A stretch of 64,000 bases of DNA from Maricaulis sp. Its GTDB lineage: Bacteria > Pseudomonadota > Alphaproteobacteria > Caulobacterales > Maricaulaceae. The notes beneath the pieces are model-generated. The model saw only the letters and a program-made list of their open reading frames with translations. It was not told where the DNA came from and ran no database searches. The translations under genes and the position numbers were made by a program. The DNA lies in the NCBI RefSeq assembly GCF_015665295.1, contig NZ_JADFAJ010000040.1:1-64000 (forward strand). The letters are read 5' to 3'. Each line of letters opens with the position of its first letter. The stretch's first letter is position 1. Shown here piece by piece: positions 35,783 to 44,869 of this stretch.

Positions 35783-37068
35783 GCCTCGACTGGACCCTTA
35801 TCGGCCCCGCGCTGACTATTTTCGGCCTGCTCCTCCTGTCTGCCTTCTTCTCCGGTTCGGAGACTTCGCTGACGGCCACGTCGCGGGCACGCATGCTGCA
35901 GTTGGAGCGCGAGAAGAACCCCGCCGCGGCGCGCGTCAATATCCTGATTTCCGACGGTGAAAGCCTGCTTGGCGCCATCCTGCTCGGCAATAATCTGGTC
36001 AACATCCTGGCCTCGATGATCGCCGGCCAGCTGTTCGAAACCCTGCTCGGTGGCAACAGTGTCGTCTGGGCGACCCTGGTCATGACGATCCTGGTCCTCG
36101 TCTTCGCCGAGGTCATGCCAAAGACCTACGCCCTGTCGAACCCGGAACGCTTCGCCCTCGCCGTCTCGCGCCCCATCCTGATCGTGGTCCGCGTCTTTGC
36201 ACCGGTCGTCGGGGCAGTGCAGTTCGTGGTGCGCAATGTGCTGCGGATCTTCGGCGCCAATGTCGACGGGCCGGTCCTGTCCGCCCATGACGAGCTGCGC
36301 GGCGCGATCGCCCTGCACCACGAGGAAGGCGGGGTGGTCAAGGATGACCGCGACATGCTGGGCGGCGTGCTCGACCTGCGCGACCTGACGGTCGACGACA
36401 TCATGGTGCACCGCAAATCCATCTTGATGATTGATGCCGACAAGCCGTCCGAGGAGATCGTCACCGAGGCCCTGCATTCACCGCACACCCGTCTTCCGAT
36501 CTACAAGGGCGACAGCGAGAATATCGTCGGCATCCTGCATGTCCGCGACATCGCCCGCGCCCTGCACGAGGCCGACGGCAATGCCTCGGTCATTGATATC
36601 GACACGCTGCGCCGCGAACCCTGGTTCGTGCCGGAAACCACCGAGGTCCTCGACCAGCTCAACGCCTTCCGCGAGAAGCGCGAGCATTTCGCCCTGGTGG
36701 TCGACGAGTATGGCGCCCTGATGGGGCTGGTGACGCTGGAAGACATCCTTGAAGAGATTGTCGGCGCCATCGAGGACGAGCATGACGTGACCGTCGAGGG
36801 CATCCAGCCCGATGGCGAGGGCATCTGGGTCGTCGACGGCACCCTGCCGATCCGCGATCTCAATCGTGCTCTCGACTGGGAATTGCCGGACGAGGAAGCC
36901 GTCACCATCGCGGGCCTGGTGATCCACGAAGCCCAGACCATCCCGGAACGCGGCCAGGTTTTCGGCTTTCACGGGGCCAGGTTCGAAGTCGTCGAGCGAC
37001 GCCGCAACCAGATCACCCGGCTGCGGGTTTCGGTCAGCCCTGACGATGTCGAGGCGAATGGCGGCTAG
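35779..37068 (+). CDS. HlyC/CorC (CNNM) family membrane protein with CBS pair
   Basis: 429 aa. N-terminal DUF21/CNNM membrane domain with about four helices (LTIFGLLLLSAFFSGSETSL at the start, SLLGAILLGNNLVNILAS in the second), then two CBS domains (DDIMVHRKSILMIDAD onwards) and a C-terminal CorC_HlyC domain (WVVDGTLPIRDLNRALDWEL). Family members export or exchange Mg2+ or Co2+ and the CBS pair probably binds ATP-Mg. ATGA overlap with aroB makes it the third gene of that operon. Confidence 0.92.
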   Translation: MSLDWTLIGPALTIFGLLLLSAFFSGSETSLTATSRARMLQLEREKNPAAARVNILISDGESLLGAILLGNNLVNILASMIAGQLFETLLGGNSVVWATLVMTILVLVFAEVMPKTYALSNPERFALAVSRPILIVVRVFAPVVGAVQFVVRNVLRIFGANVDGPVLSAHDELRGAIALHHEEGGVVKDDRDMLGGVLDLRDLTVDDIMVHRKSILMIDADKPSEEIVTEALHSPHTRLPIYKGDSENIVGILHVRDIARALHEADGNASVIDIDTLRREPWFVPETTEVLDQLNAFREKREHFALVVDEYGALMGLVTLEDILEEIVGAIEDEHDVTVEGIQPDGEGIWVVDGTLPIRDLNRALDWELPDEEAVTIAGLVIHEAQTIPERGQVFGFHGARFEVVERRRNQITRLRVSVSPDDVEANGG

Positions 37069-37853
37069 CCCAGCTCTGCAGCTTCATCGTCGATCAGCGC
37101 CTCATAGGCGTCGCACGTCCCGCGCGGTGTGTCGGCCTCGATGACCGCAGCGTCCTGGTCCGCGCGCGCCTCTTCAAGCAAATCGCCCAAAGCGTCGGCG
37201 AAGACGCTCGACAGGTCCATTACATCGGCCAGGTCGGTAAAGGCATCGGGACCGTCGAGGATGGTCGTCACCCCGCCGCCCGAGGCGAGATGATTCTGCG
37301 ACGCCCAGCGGATGGCAGCGACCTGGCGCCCCGTATCGTCAAGGATTTCCGCCTCGACGCCCAGCGCCCCGATTCCCAGCGGCACGCGCGGATTGAGCGG
37401 GCCCGGCACCGCCACGCCGATCAGGCGTGACATGCCGGTTGTTGCAACATTATTGCGTCGGATGCCGCTGATCGCGGCGCTGACCTCGCCATCAACCGTC
37501 ATGTCGATATCGCCGGCCGTCGCCAGCACCGGACGAACATCAAACCCGGCCCGCGCCAGGCGCTGGCACAGGTCCCGCGACAAACGACGGCGGACATCAT
37601 CGAGGCGGGCCGGCGGAATATCCGGATCGATATCAGCCCCGGGCGCAAGCCGGACCGGCGGCAGATAAAGGCGCTCCATGGCAGCAAGAGCCGGGCCGTC
37701 AGCATATTCCTCGACTGCCAGCAGGCGCCGCTCCCCTGCCGTCAACTGCGCGCCGGTCGACAGCGAGGACGGTGCATCGAAACGGGTCGAGCAGGCCGAC
37801 AGGCCGAGCACGGCAACAAGCGGCAGGGCGAGACTGGCGAATTTGGGCAACAT
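37065..37853 (-). CDS. Putative outer-membrane lipoprotein, DUF3313-like
   Basis: 262 aa with a lipoprotein signal (VAVLGLSACS, Cys about 21). The body has YLPPVRLAPGADIDPDIPPA, an RLSRDLCQRLARAGFDV helix and TVDGEVSAAISGIRR, a pattern I associate with DUF3313 lipoproteins. Function unknown. Its end overlaps the convergent transporter gene by 4 nt. It is a single gene, with bolA 57 nt upstream on the same strand. Confidence 0.75.
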   Translation of the reverse strand: MLPKFASLALPLVAVLGLSACSTRFDAPSSLSTGAQLTAGERRLLAVEEYADGPALAAMERLYLPPVRLAPGADIDPDIPPARLDDVRRRLSRDLCQRLARAGFDVRPVLATAGDIDMTVDGEVSAAISGIRRNNVATTGMSRLIGVAVPGPLNPRVPLGIGALGVEAEILDDTGRQVAAIRWASQNHLASGGGVTTILDGPDAFTDLADVMDLSSVFADALGDLLEEARADQDAAVIEADTPRGTCDAYEALIDDEAAELG

Positions 37854-37910
37854 GGGCAGGTCCTTCGCGCCGCGACCGGCCGCCCGTCGCGGCCCGGCAT
37901 CGCTCCTGTC

Positions 37911-38180
37911 TTATTCGCTCGCGCCGCGCGCCCGGATCACCAGGGCGTGCACCGGGCCCGCCAATTCCTCAGCCAGGAGATCATTGACCAGGCGGTGACG
38001 CGCAACACGGCCGAGCCCGTCAAACCGGCTGGCCGTGATGTCAACGGTGAAATGGCTTTGACCGCCGGGCCGCGCACCGGCATGACCGGCATGCAGATGA
38101 CTGTCATCGGTCACCGAAAGGGCGATCGGCGTCAGGGCTTTTTGCAGCTTGCTCTCGATCCGTGCGGCGACGTCGCCCAT
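37911..38180 (-). CDS. bolA: BolA family protein
   Basis: 89 aa. BolA KH-like fold with IALSVTDDSHLHAGHAGARPGGQSHF (the conserved SHxHAGH region that contributes the Fe-S ligand histidine) and VARHRLVNDLLAEELAGPVHAL. Partners monothiol glutaredoxins in Fe-S trafficking or stress response. Divergent from the J-domain gene with 65 bp between them, the same arrangement as in many Alphaproteobacteria. Confidence 0.93.
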   Translation of the reverse strand: MGDVAARIESKLQKALTPIALSVTDDSHLHAGHAGARPGGQSHFTVDITASRFDGLGRVARHRLVNDLLAEELAGPVHALVIRARGASE

Positions 38181-38245
38181 ATTCTCACCTCTTTGTTCAC
38201 CGGCTTCATTGCCGCTTTACATACGCATGACCATAATCGGGGATC

Positions 38246-38860
38246 ATGTCTGAAGCCTACAATTACAAGCCGCGGTTCCGGGATATCCGCATCAAGCCGC
38301 CCAAGGACAAGCCGGCGCCGGAGGAGCGTGTCTGCGAATGGCCGGGCTGCCGCAAGCATGGCGACAGCCGTGCGCCGAAATCCAATGACCGGCTGAACGA
38401 CTTCTACTGGTTCTGCCAGAGCCATGCCTCGGAATACAACAAGTCGTGGAATTTCTTCGAGGGAATGAGCGAAACAGCCGCCCAGTCCTTCCGCGAGAGC
38501 GCCTCCTATGGCCACCGGCCGACCTGGAACTGGCGCAACACACATTCGGCCTCTGCCAAGGCAGCCAAGGCGAGTCGTGATTTTGCCGACGGGTTCAACG
38601 ACCCCTATGGCATGTTCGGCGACCGCAAGGATCCCCACAAGGAAGCGCCGCGCGAGAAATCCATGGGCCGGCTGCAGACCAAGGCGCTGGAAACCATGTC
38701 GCTCGATCCGGACGTCGATCCGGCCACCGTGCGCAAGCGCTACGCGGAGCTGGTCAAACAATTCCACCCTGACGCCAATGGTGGCGACCGCTCGAGCGAG
38801 GAACAGCTGGGTCGCGTGATCGCCTCCTACCAGATCCTCAAAAGCGCCGGCATGGCCTGA
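38246..38860 (+). CDS. J-domain (DnaJ-like) molecular chaperone, C-terminal J domain
   Basis: 204 aa. The J domain lies at the C-terminus, about 145-204, with the invariant HPD in LVKQFHPDANGGDR and the closing helix RVIASYQILKSAG. The N-terminal half contains a Cys/His cluster (CEWPGCRKHG, WFCQSHASEYN) that may bind zinc and carries an FNDPYGMFG segment. It would stimulate DnaK ATPase for an unknown client. It precedes cobS as is typical in this class, and may assist cobaltochelatase assembly (inference). Confidence 0.92.
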   Translation: MSEAYNYKPRFRDIRIKPPKDKPAPEERVCEWPGCRKHGDSRAPKSNDRLNDFYWFCQSHASEYNKSWNFFEGMSETAAQSFRESASYGHRPTWNWRNTHSASAKAAKASRDFADGFNDPYGMFGDRKDPHKEAPREKSMGRLQTKALETMSLDPDVDPATVRKRYAELVKQFHPDANGGDRSSEEQLGRVIASYQILKSAGMA

Positions 38861-38933
38861 TACACGCGGGCTAACACTTTTTTTGCCTTTCCGAACCGAG
38901 TCTGCGATCGGGCAAGCAATTCCGGGGCGTTTC

Positions 38934-39353
38934 ATGTCTGACAGTTTGGGGGCATCCCTGCCGGTGCGGGTCGCAGCGATCGGTCTTTCAGTGTTCCCGC
39001 TTCTCTACATGATGCTGTGGTCGGCGATGATCATCGGCAGTTTTTCCGGCCTGTGGCTTCCGCGCCTTGGCGACCTCGATATCGGCACCGCCATCCTGCG
39101 CTCGGACGGGCTCGAAATTGGCGGCTTTTCCGCGATGGCGGTCTGCTGGCTGGCCGGCTTTGTCGGGCTGGTCCTGAACCGACGCGCGGCCTTGTATGCC
39201 CTGATCGCCGGCAGCCTGATCCACATCCTTGTCTGGCTGAAGATCACGGACGGGCAGTATTATGCCGGCCAGTTCGGGCTGATTGTCATCCTGCTGGAAA
39301 TGCTCGCGATCACCCTCGCCCACTTCGTGACCCGCGGTCGCCGACTGATCTGA
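38934..39353 (+). CDS. Four-helix membrane protein of unknown function
   Basis: 139 aa from ATG 38934. Four hydrophobic segments: AIGLSVFPLLYMMLWSAMII, GFSAMAVCWLAGFVGLVL, ALYALIAGSLIHILVWLK and FGLIVILLEMLAITLAHF. Short loops, no motif. It sits between the J-domain gene and cobS, about 118 bp before the latter. Related to no family I can name. Confidence 0.75.
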   Translation: MSDSLGASLPVRVAAIGLSVFPLLYMMLWSAMIIGSFSGLWLPRLGDLDIGTAILRSDGLEIGGFSAMAVCWLAGFVGLVLNRRAALYALIAGSLIHILVWLKITDGQYYAGQFGLIVILLEMLAITLAHFVTRGRRLI

Positions 39354-39471
39354 ATCGCTTGCAGTCACCGTCCTTGACTTGAAGCCGCGGCAGGCGTGCG
39401 ATACCTCGATAGCATCCGATTATACGCACCGCAGCAAATGACGCGTGCGTCCAGCCATAAAGACCGGTTCG

Positions 39472-40458
39472 ATGAGCGATAGTTTCCCCCTCTCCGCGCC
39501 TGATGCCAAAGCCGACTGCCAGAAGCTGTTCGGCTTCGATCCGGGCTTTGACGTCGCCATGTTCTCGACGCCGGACGAGCACACACCCATCCTCGATCCG
39601 GATTATGTCTTCGACCCGGCCACCACGCGCGCCATCCTGTCGGGCTTTGCCTTCAACCGCCGCGTCATGATCCAAGGCTATCACGGCACCGGCAAGTCGA
39701 CCCATATCGAACAGGTCGCGGCGCGCCTCAACTGGCCGATGGTGCGGGTCAATCTGGACAGCCATGTCAGCCGTATCGACATGGTCGGCAAGGACGCGAT
39801 CGTGCTGAAGGATGGCAAGCAGATCACCGAATTCCAGGAAGGCATCCTGCCCTGGGCCCTGCAGCGCCCGGTCGCCCTCCTGTTTGATGAATATGATGCC
39901 GGCCGCCCGGACGTGATGTTCGTGATCCAGCGCGTGCTGGAAGCCTCGGGCTCGCTGACCCTGCTGGACCAGACCAAGGTGATCCGGCCGCACCCCTATT
40001 TCCGCCTGTTTGCGACCACCAATACGATCGGCCTGGGCGATACGACCGGCCTCTATCACGGCACCCAGCAGATCAACCAGGGCCAGATGGACCGCTGGTC
40101 GATCGTCGCCACGCTGAACTATCTGCCGCGCGAAACCGAAAACGCCATCGTGCTGGCCAAGATGAAAAAGCTCGCCGCCACCGAAGAGGGCCGCAAGCAG
40201 GTCGCCGACATGGTCAAGGTGGCCGACCTCACCCGCGAAGCCTTCATCAATGGCGACATCTCCACCGTGATGAGCCCGCGCACCGTGCTGACCTGGGCCG
40301 AGAACCAGGAAATCTTCGGCGATCTCGGCATGGCCTTCCGCCTCACCTTCCTGAACAAGTGCGACGAACTGGAACGCCCGGTCATCGCCGAGATGTACCA
40401 GCGCGTGTTCGGCGTGGACCTGCCGGAAGCCCCGGTGAAGAGCGTGAGCGCGGCTTAG
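39472..40458 (+). CDS. cobS: Aerobic cobaltochelatase subunit CobS
   Basis: 328 aa from ATG 39472 ([20 protein letters not shown]). AAA+ ATPase with Walker [10 protein letters not shown] (69-77), Walker [20 protein letters not shown] and sensor-like [13 protein letters not shown]. With CobT it forms the motor that drives CobN to insert Co2+ into hydrogenobyrinic acid a,c-diamide. CobT is usually next door but here lies 5.4 kb downstream; CobN is not in the window. Its stop overlaps the convergent CusF-like gene by 4 nt. Confidence 0.96.
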   Translation: MSDSFPLSAPDAKADCQKLFGFDPGFDVAMFSTPDEHTPILDPDYVFDPATTRAILSGFAFNRRVMIQGYHGTGKSTHIEQVAARLNWPMVRVNLDSHVSRIDMVGKDAIVLKDGKQITEFQEGILPWALQRPVALLFDEYDAGRPDVMFVIQRVLEASGSLTLLDQTKVIRPHPYFRLFATTNTIGLGDTTGLYHGTQQINQGQMDRWSIVATLNYLPRETENAIVLAKMKKLAATEEGRKQVADMVKVADLTREAFINGDISTVMSPRTVLTWAENQEIFGDLGMAFRLTFLNKCDELERPVIAEMYQRVFGVDLPEAPVKSVSAA

Positions 40459-40796
40459 CCCACGCTCTCATCCACCTCGGCGGCGATGATGTGCAGTCCG
40501 TCCTCTCCGCGGGTGACCGTGACGATGAGGGCGGCGCCGGGTTGGAAGAGGTCGATATTGACCGCCTCATCAACGGTGAAGGGCATGACCATGGCGCCCA
40601 TGCCCAGTTCCGGCATGGCTTCGTGGCGCAGGAGGGTGGTGCGGGCGTCGTTGTCAACCGTGCGCACATCCGCCGGGACCACCGATTGCGCCGTCGTCTC
40701 GGCCTCATGCATGGCGTGTCCACCGTGATGATCCTGGCCGTGGTGCTCGCTTGCGCTCGTGGCAAGCAAGAGGCTGGTGGCGAGAAGCGTGATCAT
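40455..40796 (-). CDS. Periplasmic CusF-like copper-binding protein
   Basis: 113 aa. Short signal ([13 protein letters not shown]), then a His/Met-rich leader ([17 protein letters not shown]) suited to copper, followed by a CusF/CopZ-like OB-fold ([33 protein letters not shown]) with the Met-rich Cu(I) site and [14 protein letters not shown]. Last gene of the copper operon, coupled to the oxidase by a 4-nt overlap. Probably delivers periplasmic copper to the oxidase or an efflux pump. Confidence 0.85.
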   Translation of the reverse strand: MITLLATSLLLATSASEHHGQDHHGGHAMHEAETTAQSVVPADVRTVDNDARTTLLRHEAMPELGMGAMVMPFTVDEAVNIDLFQPGAALIVTVTRGEDGLHIIAAEVDESVG

Positions 40797-42175
40797 GGGT
40801 GAGGTCCTTGATGGGAGTTGGTGGAGGCCGGCGCATCGATCGTGTCCGGATCAATGCCGTCGCGGGCCAGTTCGTCGGCACGGGCCGGGCGGGCCTCGCC
40901 CTCCGGATTGTCATACCAGCCCGGATCGCCATCGCCGTGAAGACGGTCGCGGACCTTCAGGATGGTGAACATGCCGCCCATGGTGATGTAGTCACGCGGG
41001 CCGCGGGCGCCGACCATGGGCAGGGAATTGTCCGGCACCGGCATATGGCCCATTTCGATGTGCTGGCCCATCTCGCCCATCCCGTCCTGTCCCATCGTCA
41101 TGTAGGTGGGCAGGAGAGCGCCGACGGCGCGGTCGATGCGGCGGGCATTGACGCCGGTGAGATTGGGGATGCCATGGCCCATCTGGTTCATGACGTGATG
41201 GGTCATGTGGCAATGCATGGCCCAGTCGCCCGGATTATCGGCGATGAATTCGACCGTGCGCGTGGAGCCGGTGGGCACCAGCACGGTGGTATCGGGATGG
41301 CGCGCCGAAACCGGGATCACGCCGCCATCGGTTTCCGTGATGGTGAAGGCATAGCCGTGCAGATGGATCGGGTGATGATCCATGGCCGAGAGATTGCCGA
41401 AGCGGATGCGGACCCGCTCGCCCCGCTCGGCGATGAGCGGCGATGTGCCGGGATAGCAGCGCGCATTCATGGTCAGGATGTTGAAATCACCCATGGCATT
41501 GGGATCGGGCCGCTCGGCACCGGGATGCAGCACCCATTCCGACAGCATGATCGCATAGTCCCGGTCCGGGCGCGGCCCGGCCGGTTGGCGCGGATGGACC
41601 ACGATCATGCCCATCATGCCCAGCGCCATCTGGGTCATCTCGTCATGATGCGAGTGATACATGAAGGTGCCGTGCTGGCGGAAGGTCCACTCATAGACGA
41701 AGGTCTCGCCGGGATAGATGGCGCGCTGGCTCAGACCGCCAACCCCGTCCATGCCCGAGGGCAGGATGACACCATGCCAGTGCACGGTTGTCGGTGCCGG
41801 CAGTCGATTGGTGACATAGACCCGCACCCGGTCACCCTCGACCGCCTCGATGGTCGGGCCGTGCGTGCGGCCATTATAGCCCCAGGTCTTCGCCTCGAGG
41901 CCCGGCGCAAAACTGTGTTCGACCTCTTCGGGGATGAGATGGAAGACCTTCACCCCGTCGACAATCCGGTAAGGCAGGGTCGCGCCGTCCGGCGTGATCA
42001 CCGGCGTGTAGTCGCGGCCCGGCCGGCCCGGCGAATAGGTCCGGTCATGCGGAACCGAGGCGCTGTGCGCGCGCGGTGGCACCGGCTGGGCCGAGGCCGA
42101 CCCGGTGGCCAGTCCGGTGGCCGCCAGACCGGCAGATCCGGCCAGCAGGGCATCGCGTCTGGAGATTCCCATCAA
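40793..42175 (-). CDS. Tat-exported multicopper oxidase (CopA-like)
   Basis: 460 aa. Twin-arginine signal ISRRDALLAGSAGLAATGLA. The copper ligands are complete: HWHG (132-135), HSHH (174-177), HPIHLHG (268-274) and HCHMTHH (321-327), giving one T1 and the T2/T3 trinuclear cluster. The C-terminal part is Met/Gly/His-rich, as in copper-detoxifying members. Oxidises Cu(I) to Cu(II) in the periplasm. At 460 aa it is shorter than classical CopA, a three-domain enzyme with a smaller linker. Overlaps both neighbours by 4 nt. An ATG one codon in is also possible. Confidence 0.92.
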   Translation of the reverse strand: MMGISRRDALLAGSAGLAATGLATGSASAQPVPPRAHSASVPHDRTYSPGRPGRDYTPVITPDGATLPYRIVDGVKVFHLIPEEVEHSFAPGLEAKTWGYNGRTHGPTIEAVEGDRVRVYVTNRLPAPTTVHWHGVILPSGMDGVGGLSQRAIYPGETFVYEWTFRQHGTFMYHSHHDEMTQMALGMMGMIVVHPRQPAGPRPDRDYAIMLSEWVLHPGAERPDPNAMGDFNILTMNARCYPGTSPLIAERGERVRIRFGNLSAMDHHPIHLHGYAFTITETDGGVIPVSARHPDTTVLVPTGSTRTVEFIADNPGDWAMHCHMTHHVMNQMGHGIPNLTGVNARRIDRAVGALLPTYMTMGQDGMGEMGQHIEMGHMPVPDNSLPMVGARGPRDYITMGGMFTILKVRDRLHGDGDPGWYDNPEGEARPARADELARDGIDPDTIDAPASTNSHQGPHP

Positions 42176-43533
42176 TGGCCTCCCTCGCCCCGGGTCGGGG
42201 CTGTTTCACCGGCAGTGCTGACCGTCACCATAGCCGGAGAGCCGCCGGCACGGATCTGCTCGAGCGCAATCCGGGCCCGGTGCCAGTCCGCCAGGGCATC
42301 AACATAGGCCTGGCCGGTCCGGCTGCGCATCTGCACGGTCGCCATCAGGTCAAAGACGGAGACCTGCATCGCATTATACTGGCGCATCGTCGCGTCCATC
42401 AGACGCTCACTGGTCGGCAGGGCATCCTCTTCGATGTGGGAGACGCGGCGCTCGGCCAGGCGCGCCATGGCCTGGACCGCGTCCAGGGCGTTGCGGATTT
42501 CATGGGCCAGCGCCGCATGCTGATGGATGGCCTGCTCGGCCCGCAGCTGTGCCGCTGTGCGACGGGCCGCACCGGTGTCGAAAACCGGCAGGGCAAATTC
42601 CAGCATCCAGCCGCGCGTCCAGTCGCCATCCTCGCGTTCGAACACCCCGCCCAGTTCGACATGCTCGAGCAGGCTGGCCCAGTTCTCCAGACCGGCCTCC
42701 CCGGCCGTCGCCTCGACATTGGCGCGTGCTGCGGCCAGCGGCAGGCTGGCCGTCAGGGCGGCCTCGGTCTCGAGCATCTCCAGGGGCGCCGCGCCCGGTT
42801 CCAGCCGGGTCGGGAGCTGGTCGGCTGACACAGCCACACCCAGCTGACGACCCAAAGCGAGCCGGGCCTGCAGGGCCGCGTGTTCGGCTTGCAGATAGTC
42901 CAGCTCGGCCTGCTGGGCGAAGACCCGCTCGCGCTCCAGTTCGAGCTCCGGCGCATTCCCGGCGGCGCGGATTTCCTCGGCCACGACCAGGCTAGCTGCA
43001 GCGGCATCGCGAATGCGCGCCTGCAGGTCCAGACGCTGCCGGGCTGCCACAGCCTCGACCCAGGCGCGGCGAGTGTCGGCGACGAAATCCAGGGTCGCCA
43101 GAAGCGTCTCGGCCCGGCGGGCTTCATAACGGTCCTGTGCGGCGGCTGCCCGCCAGGGAGTCGCGGCAATACCCAGCAGGGACGCGCGCAAATCGACATC
43201 CCAGACGCGGCCATGTCCATCCCCCGGCAGGGTCACCACCTCGACAATCGGATTGACCGGGCGGGACTCTCTCACCTGGTCCGCGCGGGCCAGGCCGGCC
43301 TCGTTCAGACGGGCCAGAAGGCGGTGATTTTTGGCCAGCGCGAGGGAGACGGCCATGGCCTCGCTGACGGTTTCACCGTCGCGGGGCATGACCGGGTCGG
43401 CAACCGGACCGTCCCGTTCGGCGAGACTAGCCATCACGCCAGCCCGCTCGGCCACCGGGTCGACGCTCGCACAGGCCGAGACCAGAAGAAGGCCGGCCAG
43501 CACCGGCAAAGCTTTCAAGCGAATTCCTTCCAT
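42172..43533 (-). CDS. TolC-family outer membrane efflux lipoprotein (CusC-like)
   Basis: 453 aa. Lipoprotein signal with lipobox LVSAC (Cys about 21), then two OEP repeats rich in long Ala/Glu/Arg helices (MSLALAKNHRLLARLNEAGL and YRTGQ-type endings such as RSRTGQAYVDALADWHRARI). An in-frame TTG at 43518 follows GGAAGGA with 6-nt spacing and may be the real start. First gene of the copper operon; the ATG of the oxidase overlaps its stop. It would form the outer-membrane duct; no RND or MFP partner is in the window. Confidence 0.9.
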   Translation of the reverse strand: MEGIRLKALPVLAGLLLVSACASVDPVAERAGVMASLAERDGPVADPVMPRDGETVSEAMAVSLALAKNHRLLARLNEAGLARADQVRESRPVNPIVEVVTLPGDGHGRVWDVDLRASLLGIAATPWRAAAAQDRYEARRAETLLATLDFVADTRRAWVEAVAARQRLDLQARIRDAAAASLVVAEEIRAAGNAPELELERERVFAQQAELDYLQAEHAALQARLALGRQLGVAVSADQLPTRLEPGAAPLEMLETEAALTASLPLAAARANVEATAGEAGLENWASLLEHVELGGVFEREDGDWTRGWMLEFALPVFDTGAARRTAAQLRAEQAIHQHAALAHEIRNALDAVQAMARLAERRVSHIEEDALPTSERLMDATMRQYNAMQVSVFDLMATVQMRSRTGQAYVDALADWHRARIALEQIRAGGSPAMVTVSTAGETAPTRGEGGH

Positions 43534-43547
43534 GCGCTTGCGCTACC

Positions 43548-43564
43548 ATACCCCCCGGGGGTAT
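43548..43564. promoter_or_regulatory. CsoR operator in the copper divergent promoter
   Basis: ATACCCCCCGGGGGTAT is a perfect 8-1-8 inverted repeat located 15 nt from the efflux lipoprotein start and 10 nt from the csoR start. AT ends flanking a G/C tract are the hallmark of CsoR/RcnR-family operators. Occupancy would repress both directions, so the repressor is probably autoregulated. Confidence 0.85.
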
Positions 43565-43573
43565 ACAAGTGAC

Positions 43574-43870
43574 ATGGTCGACACGCACACACCCCTCACC
43601 CCTGCCCGGGAAAAATCCCTGACCCGCCTCAAGCGCATTGAAGGTCAGGTACGCGGCATTGGTCGCATGCTGGAAGACGATCGCTATTGCATCGACGTGC
43701 TCACGCAATTGTCAGCGGTGAAGTCGGCCCTGGCGGCGGTCGAGGGCGAGATCCTGCGCGACCATGCCGGCCATTGCGTCGCCCATGCGATTGAGAGCGG
43801 CGATGCCGAGGCGCAGAAGGCCAAGATGGACGAGCTGATCGGCCTGCTGGCCAAACACTACCGGCTCTAG
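43574..43870 (+). CDS. csoR: Copper-sensing repressor CsoR
   Basis: 98 aa from ATG 43574. All-helical CsoR/RcnR fold (LTRLKRIEGQVRGIGRMLED). The metal fingerprint is Cys39, His64 and Cys68, the exact 25- and 4-residue spacing of the Cu(I) site of Mycobacterium CsoR (C36/H61/C65), so it senses Cu(I) rather than nickel or formaldehyde. Divergent from the copper operon across a 40-bp region carrying its operator. Confidence 0.93.
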   Translation: MVDTHTPLTPAREKSLTRLKRIEGQVRGIGRMLEDDRYCIDVLTQLSAVKSALAAVEGEILRDHAGHCVAHAIESGDAEAQKAKMDELIGLLAKHYRL

Positions 43871-44802
43871 GTTTCCAGGATGCGCTCGGCCAGCGCCCGT
43901 CCCGAGAGATAGGCGGCCTCGACCCGAGGTCCGAGACACCAGTCGCCAGCCAGCCCGATCCCGGCCTCGCCATCCCACAGGCAGGGCGCCTCAAGCGCCT
44001 TGAGGACGCGGGCATAGCGCCAGCGATGGACCTGGCTCAGCCGGATGTCCGGCAGGGCCCCGGCCCAGGATTCGAAGGCGCCCTGCAGCAGGGCAGTCAC
44101 CGTATCCGATGTCTCTTCCAGATGGGTCTGGCTCCAGCCGGGACCGGCCTGGATGACCCAGTTCTCGCCCCCACCCGAACGCCCCGGCTTGGTCGTGTTG
44201 CAGGCGATCCAGGCACAGGGGCCGTCCGAGGCGCGATAAAGACGCGGTGCCTGGTCCAGCGGCTCGGCGAGGCTGAGCATCAACGTCCAGCACGGCGCGT
44301 AACGGACCGCGTCGAGACCATCGGCCAGGGGCGTGACACCGGACAGTAGAGCCTTTGCCTGGGGTGCCGGGATCGCGACCGCAAGCTGGTCCGCCTTCAG
44401 GTTCTCGCCGCCCTCGCAGGCTATGGCCCAGCCCTCACCCTCGCGCCGAACCTGTTCCACGCGGCAAGATCTGCGGACATCCAGCCCGTCGGCGAGCGGC
44501 GCGACCAGCTTGCTCATGCCCGGCGCGCCGACCCACCAGGTGCGCTCGACGCCCAATTGCGCCCAGGGTGCCGCTGACCCTGCCATCGCTGCCCGGTCCA
44601 GCCAGGCGGCGAAGCCGGCGTCGCGGGCCGTTACGTACTGGGCACCATGATCGAACGGCCCGTGTTCCGTCCGGCGCGTGGCCAGACGGCCACCAAGGCC
44701 GCGGCCCTTGTCGAGCACAATGACCGTCTCGCCGGCATCGGCGAGATGCCGGGCACAGGCCAGGCCAGCCATGCCGGCGCCGATCACGATGGTTGATGTC
44801 AT
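43867..44802 (-). CDS. FAD/NAD(P)-dependent amine-oxidoreductase-like protein (renalase-type)
   Basis: 311 aa. N-terminal dinucleotide-binding TIVIGAGMAGLACARHLA with the acidic end ETVIVLDKGRGLGGRLATRR, then DHGAQYVTARD typical of renalase-like oxidases and a C-terminal LAGDWCLGPRVEAAYLSGRA that closes the FAD site. It could oxidise NAD(P)H isomers or amines; substrate unknown. Overlaps csoR by 4 nt (convergent). Together with the flagellin gene it lies in the inserted stretch between cobS and cobT. Confidence 0.88.
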   Translation of the reverse strand: MTSTIVIGAGMAGLACARHLADAGETVIVLDKGRGLGGRLATRRTEHGPFDHGAQYVTARDAGFAAWLDRAAMAGSAAPWAQLGVERTWWVGAPGMSKLVAPLADGLDVRRSCRVEQVRREGEGWAIACEGGENLKADQLAVAIPAPQAKALLSGVTPLADGLDAVRYAPCWTLMLSLAEPLDQAPRLYRASDGPCAWIACNTTKPGRSGGGENWVIQAGPGWSQTHLEETSDTVTALLQGAFESWAGALPDIRLSQVHRWRYARVLKALEAPCLWDGEAGIGLAGDWCLGPRVEAAYLSGRALAERILET

Positions 44803-44869
44803 GCTGGTCTCTACCGCCGCTCAACCGCCCAATTAGAGCGCTGCACCGATCACGGCAAGCGGCACCGTC

